In this document: in pieces, positions 1-6,400 of the stretch
Layout: each line of letters opens with the position of its first letter
Position numbering within the stretch: the first letter of the stretch is position 1
Assembly (NCBI GenBank): GCA_964640435.1
Contig: CAZXFJ010000032.1
Location: forward strand, 1-11,556
Source of the DNA: GWA1-39-11 sp964640435
Lineage (GTDB): Bacteria; Patescibacteriota; Microgenomatia; Levybacterales; GWA1-39-11
Length of the DNA stretch: 11,556 bases
Reading direction: 5' to 3'
Translations under genes and position numbers: made by a program
Notes under the pieces: model-generated
Seen by the model: only the letters and a program-made list of their open reading frames with translations
Told to the model about the DNA's origin: nothing
The model's database searches: none

Positions 1-1
1 C

Positions 2-1189
2 ATAAGGAATGGTAGATTGTATAAATCTGTTGATGGTGGAAATTTCTGGTCGGAAACCCAGCCTGCAGGAAATAATAATGAAGAATGGTCTACTTCAGCT
101 ATGTCATCAGACGGTCAGAAGATGATTGCAGGTTACCTGGGAAGAATCTATCAATCTACAGATAAAGGTGATACTTGGTCTGAAATTCAACCTGCAGGAG
201 ATCAAGATCAAACCTGGCAAGTAGCAGCGATGTCGCCTAACGGAGAAGTAATTATTGTAGGTACAAGTGACCAATTATTCCTGTCAAAAAACGGATCAGA
301 TACTTGGGCCGAGGTTCAGCCCGCCGGTGATACTTATAAAATCTGGCGACTGGCGTCTGTATCATCTGATGGAAATACTCTATTTGTAGGGAACTCTGAA
401 CGATTATATTTGTCATCCGATACCGGTGATACATGGTCAGAAACACAACCGGCGGGGGATGTAAACAAAGATTGGACATTGGGCAGTATGTCCTCTGACT
501 CTCACACGCTTCTCGCAGGAGTTTATGGGGGGAGATTGTATATTGGAGCAAATCCATCTCCAACGCCAACTCCAAATTCCGGCGGGGGAGGAGGATCTTC
601 CTCTGGAAGTCCCAATAACTCAAACACAACCCCAACCTGTTCAACTACTCCAAACGGGGCACCTAATTTATTTCAAATAAATACAACAAAAGATTCAGCA
701 AATCTTTTCTTCAGTCCTGTAGCAAATGCTCAAAACTATCTAATTTCATATGGATTTGATTCAAATGCAAACCAATTTAATGTATTTACCAATCAAGGCG
801 ATTCAACAGGAGTTTTAAGCTATACAGTCAATAGTTTACCTTCAGGCTCAAATATTTACTATAAGGTCTTTGCTCAAAACAACTGCGGACAAGGAAACTG
901 GAGCAATACGATGAAAGTTACAACAAATGGAAGAATATATTACAAAGATATTATTTCTCAGATCACCAGTATTTTTCCAAAACAAACAACAGTTCTTGGA
1001 GCAAAGACAAATAAAGTTTTAGGGGTAACAGCTGATTGTGAGACTTATACAGTAAAGTCGGGTGATTCTTTATGGAGTATTGCAAGTGAAAAGTTAGGAA
1101 GTGGGTCCAGTTACAGCTCGATTATGAAAAGCAATAGTCTTAATTCTTCAGTCGTTAACCCGGGAAAAAAACTTAAAGTTGGTTGTTAA
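2..1189 (+). CDS. Secreted BNR-repeat / FN3-like / LysM protein, 5' end outside window
   Basis: This is the 3' part of a gene. The frame is open to the window edge and the residues before the first TTG (codon at 17) already read as repeat sequence, so the true start lies upstream. Counting residues from that TTG, 1-176 are four 43-residue BNR/sialidase-like beta-propeller repeats (Asp-box-like GDTWSE followed by QPAG). Residues 178-207 are a Pro/Thr/Gly/Ser/Asn-rich linker, and about 213-303 resemble a fibronectin type III domain ending in GNWSN. Around 325-338 is a VLG-containing spacer. Residues 342-389 are a LysM domain with the typical TVKSGDSLWSIA opening. LysM domains bind peptidoglycan or other GlcNAc polymers, so this is probably an exported, wall-associated protein, although the signal peptide would lie outside the window. 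The architecture is common in Microgenomates-type genomes. The ligand and the role of the propeller are unknown. Confidence 0.85.
   Translation: MRNGRLYKSVDGGNFWSETQPAGNNNEEWSTSAMSSDGQKMIAGYLGRIYQSTDKGDTWSEIQPAGDQDQTWQVAAMSPNGEVIIVGTSDQLFLSKNGSDTWAEVQPAGDTYKIWRLASVSSDGNTLFVGNSERLYLSSDTGDTWSETQPAGDVNKDWTLGSMSSDSHTLLAGVYGGRLYIGANPSPTPTPNSGGGGGSSSGSPNNSNTTPTCSTTPNGAPNLFQINTTKDSANLFFSPVANAQNYLISYGFDSNANQFNVFTNQGDSTGVLSYTVNSLPSGSNIYYKVFAQNNCGQGNWSNTMKVTTNGRIYYKDIISQITSIFPKQTTVLGAKTNKVLGVTADCETYTVKSGDSLWSIASEKLGSGSSYSSIMKSNSLNSSVVNPGKKLKVGC
17..544 (+). repeat. Four tandem 129-bp (43-residue) BNR-like coding repeats
   Basis: Units begin at 17, 146, 275 and 404, and a fifth unit is cut off after RLYIG near 533-544. 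The pattern per unit is L-Y-x-S, then G-D-T-W-S-E, Q-P-A-G, a Trp about six residues on, M-S-S-D-G, and a closing G-R. The spacing is exactly 43 codons for three units and 44 for the last. At the DNA level the copies differ mostly by synonymous changes (for example CCTGCAGGA, CCCGCCGGT and CCGGCGGGG for Pro-Ala-Gly). They are therefore old duplications held by protein-level selection, not a recent expansion. Confidence 0.85.
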
Positions 1190-1216
1190 TTCTTATAAAT
1201 GTAGGACGGGGAATAA

Positions 1217-1240
1217 AAGTATAGTGTTAATACTTATTTT
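1217..1240. terminator. Weak bidirectional terminator-like hairpin between convergent genes
   Basis: AAGTAT (1217-1222) pairs with ATACTT (1230-1235) around a 7-base loop. T-rich sequence follows on the + strand (TTATTTTT), and A-rich sequence precedes it, which gives a T-rich tail on the - strand. It lies exactly where the surface-protein gene and the zinc-ribbon gene converge and overlaps the latter's stop codon. The stem is short and AT-rich, so termination strength is doubtful. Confidence 0.35.
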
Positions 1241-1542
1241 TCGAAGGATAGTTTTTTAAGTCTTTCAGCGGCATTTTTTGCCATAATTTCCTTTTTTTCT
1301 TTAATTTGATTTTCTTTGAATATTTTTCTTTCATTAATTATTTGAGTTTCTTTTTTGCGAGCAATATCAAATACCGCTTGACACTCTTTATTTGTACAAG
1401 TTGTCTCCGAAACTTCTATTGTTAATAATTTACCAAGAGACGTTGTAATTGTTTCATTCCATGTTTTTGAGGTAATTTTTTTGCTCCCACATCTTTCACA
1501 TGGTTGGCCATTATATAGATTTTTTTGTTTTGATGGATTCAT
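1234..1542 (-). CDS. Small zinc-ribbon protein, coupled to the DEAD-box helicase
   Basis: 102 residues from the ATG at 1542. An in-frame TTG at 1554 would add MLNN, but the ATG lies one base after the helicase stop (TAA-T-ATG), which fits translational coupling better. No clear Shine-Dalgarno is visible. The N-terminal half has two cysteine pairs, C15-x2-C18 (PCERCGSKK) and C49-x4-C54 (CTNKEC), 30 residues apart, as in a zinc ribbon with a beta-hairpin between the knuckles. Residues about 60-102 are Lys/Glu-rich and predicted helical, with a basic end. The family is not one I can name. Its position suggests an RNA- or ribosome-related partner of the helicase, but that is inference from context only. 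Confidence 0.75.
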   Translation of the reverse strand: MNPSKQKNLYNGQPCERCGSKKITSKTWNETITTSLGKLLTIEVSETTCTNKECQAVFDIARKKETQIINERKIFKENQIKEKKEIMAKNAAERLKKLSFEK

Positions 1543-1543
1543 A

Positions 1544-2770
1544 TTATTCAACAAAGGTCAGGGCAATACCACGTCTTCCGGCTCGTCCAGTTCTACCAAT
1601 TCTATGAACATAGTCATCGTATGAAAGTGGAGCATCGTAATTTATAACATGAGATACGTCTTCAATATCTATACCTCTGGATGCAACGTCAGTAGCAATT
1701 AAGATGTTAATTGTACCCTTTTTAAATTCATCCAGGGCACGTAGTCTCTGGTTTTGAGATTTGTTTCCATGAATTGATGCGCTTTTGAACCCTCTTTCAA
1801 TAAGTGTACGAGATAGTCTTTCCATACCGTGTTTTGTTCTACCAAATATTATAACTTTATCAAAACCTGGTTGAATTAATATGTCATGGAGAATATCAAC
1901 CTTAGGCCTATTTCCAGTTAGTTTTATAATATCTTGGTCAACATTTGCAGCGGTATCTTGTTGTTTTACAGAGACTCTTACTGGATTTGTTACGAAGCTG
2001 TTAAGAATTTCCTGAGTTTTGGAATCGATTGTTGCCGAAAAGAAAAGAGATTGTCTTGGTTTTGGTAGAAGTGAAATAATATATTGAATATCTTTAATAA
2101 ATCCAATATCGACCATGCGGTCAACTTCATCCAGTACAATATTTTGAAATAAATTTAAATTTAGATCACGTTTTTGAATTAAGTCTTTTATTCTTCCAGG
2201 AGTTCCAATCACAAAATGGGGCTTTCGTCTTAGAGCATATCCTTGACGTTTAATATTAGTGCCGCCAATTGTTGCAACTGATTCAAGACCAGTTCCCACA
2301 GCAAATGCTTTAAATTCGTCTTCAATTTGCACTGCCAGTTCTCTTGTCGGTACAATAATCAACACCCGTTGGTTACGATCAAGAAAACATTTATTAATTA
2401 ATGTAATTAAGAATGCAGCGGTCTTGCCCGTACCTGTATTTGCTATACCAATAATATCTTTTCCTTCAAGTATGACTGGAATTCCCTTCTCTTGAATAGC
2501 AGTAGGACTAGTATATCCGTGATTAGCAATATTTCGCTTTAGTTTTTCCACGATATTAAATGAAGAAAAATCCATGGATGGTTTAAACTCTTCAAGAGGA
2601 CTTAAAGGGGTTTCATTAATTTTTTTTACAAAAAGACTAGGGTCGAGAGGTTTTGGTGTACCTCGATGATTGTTGCGAGGACTAAAAGCTCTAGGTGCTG
2701 GTGCGTTATATTTTGAATTATTTCTAAATTTGTTTTCAAATCTTTTCCTTTTATTTCTTGTGTATGTCAT
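1544..2770 (-). CDS. DEAD-box ATP-dependent RNA helicase (DEVD variant, short C-terminus)
   Basis: 408 residues from an ATG with no obvious Shine-Dalgarno. Residues 1-45 are rich in Arg, Lys and Asn, a likely disordered RNA-binding tail. The helicase core follows: Q motif with F68 and Q93, Walker A ANTGTGKT 110-117, PTREL 141-145, GG 169-170, TPGR 190-193, motif II DEVD 214-217, SAT 245-247, motif IV around 306-310, motif V ATDVASRGID 359-368 and motif VI HRIGRTGR 389-396. All motifs needed for ATP-driven RNA unwinding are present. Two oddities stand out: Val replaces Ala in motif II, and the protein stops 12 residues after motif VI, earlier than in E. coli-type DEAD-box proteins. I recall the same early end in Patescibacteria helicases, so it is probably not a truncation. 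Likely roles are ribosome assembly, mRNA decay or cold adaptation. Confidence 0.93.
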   Translation of the reverse strand: MTYTRNKRKRFENKFRNNSKYNAPAPRAFSPRNNHRGTPKPLDPSLFVKKINETPLSPLEEFKPSMDFSSFNIVEKLKRNIANHGYTSPTAIQEKGIPVILEGKDIIGIANTGTGKTAAFLITLINKCFLDRNQRVLIIVPTRELAVQIEDEFKAFAVGTGLESVATIGGTNIKRQGYALRRKPHFVIGTPGRIKDLIQKRDLNLNLFQNIVLDEVDRMVDIGFIKDIQYIISLLPKPRQSLFFSATIDSKTQEILNSFVTNPVRVSVKQQDTAANVDQDIIKLTGNRPKVDILHDILIQPGFDKVIIFGRTKHGMERLSRTLIERGFKSASIHGNKSQNQRLRALDEFKKGTINILIATDVASRGIDIEDVSHVINYDAPLSYDDYVHRIGRTGRAGRRGIALTFVE

Positions 2771-2962
2771 ATGTTAGTTATAGAATCTCTGTTCAAATAT
2801 AAATTAAACAATTTGTGAGAAGATACAAGTTGTGATAAATGAGGTATCAAATATTTATTTAAAAACTATTTCAAGCCTAAGTGAATATGTTCAATTGGCA
2901 CAATCTGCAACTAAATCAGTATACCACAATAACGAATGATTAGCAATTTAAGTTCTCATCTG

Positions 2963-2988
2963 CTATTTTAAACTCCCCCTTAAAATAG
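2963..2988. repeat. Perfect 9-bp inverted repeat with C-rich loop
   Basis: CTATTTTAA (2963-2971) and TTAAAATAG (2980-2988) are exact reverse complements around the 8-base spacer ACTCCCCC. There is no T tract directly after it on the + strand. On the - strand (helicase direction) the loop reads GGGGGAGT. It could be an operator for a dimeric repressor or a small cruciform. No regulator can be named. Confidence 0.4.
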
Positions 2989-3062
2989 TCTATTAGGAAA
3001 AAATAATCTTAATTCCTCAGTTTTTAACTCCGGACAAAAAATCCCAGTAGGGGTGTTAATTC

Positions 3063-3071
3063 TGATATAAT
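3063..3071 (+). promoter_or_regulatory. Extended -10 promoter candidate TGATATAAT
   Basis: TG at 3063-3064, one base, then a consensus TATAAT at 3066-3071. No good -35 hexamer is found 16-18 bases upstream (3043-3048 is CCCAGT), as is tolerated by extended -10 promoters. Initiation would fall near 3078, at an ATG that opens only a 26-codon frame (3078-3158). What is transcribed is unknown. Confidence 0.4.
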
Positions 3072-3251
3072 AACCGGATGAATATTTCTGTAGGAACTTG
3101 CGAGACCCAAACACAGTATTTGTTCCATTCAGCTTCAGATTACACCTTCCACCTCTAAGAAAAGCTCGTCTAATAATTGAAAGAAATAGACTAGGTCAAG
3201 TTGTAAAAGCCCGTGCTCCTTATGTAAAAACCCACCGACCAAAAGTATAAA

Positions 3252-3280
3252 GGGGGAGGCATGCCACCCACCTCTTTTTT
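3252..3280 (+). terminator. Terminator-like hairpin with T tract
   Basis: GGG (3254-3256) pairs with CCC (3267-3269), and GG (3258-3259) with CC (3264-3265), with one A-A mismatch between and a CATG loop. Then comes CCTC and six T residues (3275-3280). No accepted + strand gene ends here, so if functional it closes a short transcript starting near 3078. The stem is only about five pairs, so this is tentative. Confidence 0.35.
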
Positions 3281-3374
3281 CAGCATACCGGAAACGCCAA
3301 GACCCCTCTCGTGTCCGCGATATATTTTTTAAAACGGCTAATGAAATTGAATATAAATAATTGGCCTATAACAC

Positions 3375-3403
3375 CGGACAAACTAAGCAATTTGTGCTAA
3401 AAT
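3375..3403 (+). promoter_or_regulatory. Promoter of the NACHT-nuclease gene
   Basis: The -35 candidate is CGGACA (3375-3380, four of six matches to TTGACA). A 17-base spacer leads to an extended -10 TG-C-TAAAAT (3395-3403). Transcription would start near 3410, giving a leader of about 48 bases before the ATG at 3458. The good spacing and the extended -10 support it. Confidence 0.55.
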
Positions 3404-3411
3404 AATGGAGA

Positions 3412-3438
3412 CGATTTAGCTTCACAGAAGGTAAATCG
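3412..3438 (+). promoter_or_regulatory. Hairpin in the leader of the NACHT-nuclease mRNA
   Basis: CGATTT (3412-3417) pairs with AAATCG (3433-3438), and inside it CTTC (3420-3423) pairs with GAAG (3427-3430) around an ACA loop, with a 2x2 internal loop (AG/GT). It starts right at the inferred 5' end of the mRNA. An alternative pairing of TTAGCTT (3416-3422) with the AAGCTAA at 3441-3447 would compete with it and bring structure closer to the start codon. It could stabilise the mRNA or restrain expression. Function is not shown. Confidence 0.4.
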
Positions 3439-3457
3439 CAAAGCTAACTGGCAGGTT

Positions 3458-6400
3458 ATGAAAGTTAAATACGAATGGAAACGATTTTGGGCTCCTCCTG
3501 ATTCTCAAATAAGCCTCTCGGACGGAGGATTTTTGCATGATCCAACTGATGAAGCAATAGGGAAATATATTAACCCCAACTTAATTCAAATCAACCCCAG
3601 TGAAAAAAAGAATTGTCTCATCCTGTTGGGGGAACCTGGAATTGGAAAAAGCGTAGAAATTGAAAATCTTTACGAATCAATAAAAGCGAGTGTGGGTCAA
3701 GATGAGACTGTCTGGATGGATCTAAGAGAGTATATGTCTCCGGATGAATTCTTGAAAGAGCTGGAGAGTAGCAGTGGTTATAAGCAGTGGATCAAGAATG
3801 GTAAGCCTTTGTATCTGTTTTTAGACAGTTTTGATGAGGGAGTATTTTCGTTTCCTAATTTTACCCGCTCGTTTGGACGTTTGTTAATAAAAAATAGCAA
3901 TAAAATTAATAATCTCTTTGTTCGAATTTCTAGCAGAACCGCAGTATGGCCATCATTCTTAGAAGACACGCTTGAGGGTTTCTGGGCGCCTGACATGATC
4001 GGTAAATATGAGCTTTGTCCATTAACGAAAAGTGATGTGATTAATGCGCTAAAAGTTAGAGGAATAGATGCTGACAAGTTTTTGGATGAGGTAAACAAAA
4101 AAGGAGTAACAGCCCTAGCCGGGAAGCCACTTACTCTTAAGATGTTAATAGAATTATTTGAAAAAAATAAATCACTGCCTGAAAGGAAGTCCGAAATTTA
4201 CGAACAGGGATGTGACCTATTAGTTCAAGATCCTGATCCTTCTAAAAAATTTGGCAATGGAAAAAGATCGAAGCTAAGCTTAATCCATCGAAGAGTAATT
4301 GCTGAAAGAATTGCAGTTGCAACTTTAGTTGGTGGTAAGCCAGTAATTGCACTTGATGATTCAAAAACAGCAGAAGGTGATTTGAAAATGTCTGAGTTAG
4401 TAGGTAGGGAAATAATAGGCAGTGCAGTATTTGAGATCGATGGGGAGAAAATTCTGGAGGTGCTTGACTCAGGACTATTTTCTGCTAGGGGGGATGGGAG
4501 AATGGGGTGGGCTCATCAGACCTATGGAGAATATCTTACCGCGCGTTATCTTGAAAGACATAAGCTTAATTGGGCGCAGGTTCGTAGTTTTCTTTTTCAA
4601 GATCCATTAAAGATCGGTTCGTTTCAGGTAGTTCCTCAGCTTTATGAAGTCTGCGCATGGTTTGCTAGTCTTGATAATTCATTTTTTGACAATGCGGTTT
4701 TACTTGATCCAGAATTTTTAATGTTAAGTGATGCAAATGTTATTACAAATTCGCAAAGGGAAGTCTTAACAGAACAATTATTATCTCGGTTTGCGAAAGG
4801 TGAGCTGCTCGATAGGTGGGAAATTTTTAATTTCACGAACTATAAAAAACTTTGTCACCCTAAAATAGCAGATCAATTATTGCCATATATTTCTGATTCT
4901 TCCATTGGAGTCGTTGCAAGAAGAACAGCAATAGATATTGCATCATCATGCTTTACTACCGCTTTAGAGAAGCCACTTTTGGGAATTGCGCTAAATGAAA
5001 AAGAGAAGCTTGCTATTAGAGTTAGGGCAGTAAGAGCAATTGCGGAAGGAGGAAGTGAATCTGCAAAAAAGACATTGAAGCCTTTGGCAACCTCAGGGTT
5101 TAGTAGTGATCCAGAAGACGAATTGAGGGGTGTGACCCTAGATGCATTATGGCCAGGGAATTTATCAGCAAGAGAACTTTTTTCTCTTTTGACTCCTCCT
5201 AAGAAGCGAAATTTTATGGGGGCATACTACGGTTTTACAGAAAGAAAACTTGGATCAAGCATGAAGCCTGGTGACATATTGGAAGGATTAGCTTGGGTGG
5301 AAAAAAATGCGGAGAGTTCAAGATCCACCGAATATTTCATTGGCAGGTTGGCAGATGATATTTTAATCCATGCATGGAAACATCCTGCAACATCAAAGGA
5401 GTTTAAAGAATTTGCGAAGATTGCTTATTCTCGACTTAAAGACTTTGAGGAAATTGTTGGCAATCACGCAATTGACGATAAAATTACGGCAGAGTTCCAA
5501 GCGTTAATTGAGACAGATGATGACAAGCGGCATTCTTTCTTAGAAAATCTTGTTTCACTTTCTATTAATGATCCTGAGCGAAAAAATGGTAGAAATGGAT
5601 TCATACTATTACCTCATCGTAAAAACAGAATTATTTTCTCAAGAGATCTTCCGTGGTTGCTAAAGTGGTTATCGGTTGAAAAAAATGAAGAAGCCCAAAA
5701 ACTATTATCTGAGGTTACATCAAGAATTTTTGACATTCACAATACTCGTGATATTGATTTAATATTTGCCACGCGCGCAAAAAATACTTATTTGAAAAAC
5801 GACACGCGTTATTGGTTTGAGCCAATAACGCTTGGATCAGAAGAAGCGAAAAGTCTTAAGAAACAATGGGAGCAGGAGAAAGAGTGGAGTAAAAAAAGAG
5901 AGCGAGACGAAAAGGAAGAAATTCTAAAAGTAATTTCACCGGAGAAAATAGAAACATTTCTTCGCAAATCTGAAGCTGGAGATACAGATGCATGGTGGAG
6001 GTTAAACAACGCGATGTGTATGTATCAGCATGAGATAACAGAAGAGGATATTCGAAAGCTACCGGGGTGGAAAGTTATAGATGAATCAACCCAAAAAAGA
6101 ATTATAGAAGCAGGTAAAGAATTCATGCTTCAGCAGGTATCAAAACCTGAGATCTGGCTAGGTAAAAAGGTGACTTACTACCCGGCCTTCGCTGGATACA
6201 GGGCGTTAAATATTTTCCTAGAACTCGAGAAAGACTTTATAAACGGATTAGATGAAAAAACTTGGAAAGGGTGGGCTCCAATAACAGTTGCGATGCCTTT
6301 AATTACAAACGATCCAAAGAATGGAGAGTTAATCTCATTAGCTTATAAAAAAGCGCCCGATGAAATCATACAAGCACTTGAGGTAGTAATGGAGGATGAA

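Larger units (their letters stand above)
2771..3457. other. 687-bp intergenic region between divergent genes, no convincing gene
   Basis: It separates the helicase start (- strand) from the NACHT gene start (+ strand), so it must hold both promoters. A - strand promoter for the helicase could not be picked with confidence. Visible parts are an AT-rich inverted repeat (2963-2988), an extended -10 box (3063-3071), a G/C-rich hairpin with a T tract (3252-3280), the NACHT promoter (3375-3403) and a leader hairpin (3412-3438). All three + strand frames were read across 3074-3320. They hold only 23-59-codon stretches without good start sites. No tRNA, CRISPR repeat or transposase remnant was recognised. 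Confidence 0.6.

Noticed and set aside
252..644. Reverse-strand frame of 130 codons inside the BNR gene
   Set aside because: It is antisense to the repeats and mirrors their periodicity. It shows no domain and no start signal.
1535..1560. Frameshift that would join the helicase to the zinc-ribbon gene
   Set aside because: The zinc-ribbon sequence does not resemble the missing end of a DEAD-box domain, and it has its own ATG next to the stop.
3074..3250. Open stretch of 59 codons rich in Arg and Lys (ends KARAPYVKTHRPKV)
   Set aside because: It begins directly after a stop, has no ATG and no Shine-Dalgarno, and matches no family I know. It was kept only as a possible remnant in the short-transcript finding.
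3261..3332. 23-codon frame with ATG at 3261 after GGGGGAGG
   Set aside because: The Shine-Dalgarno-like stretch is only one base from the ATG, which is too close, and it is part of the terminator-like hairpin.
3030..3382. CCGGACAAA occurring twice (3030-3038 and 3374-3382)
   Set aside because: A 9-base direct repeat 344 bases apart can be chance. The second copy overlaps the NACHT -35 box, but the first is 29 bases from the nearest -10, too far for a promoter element.
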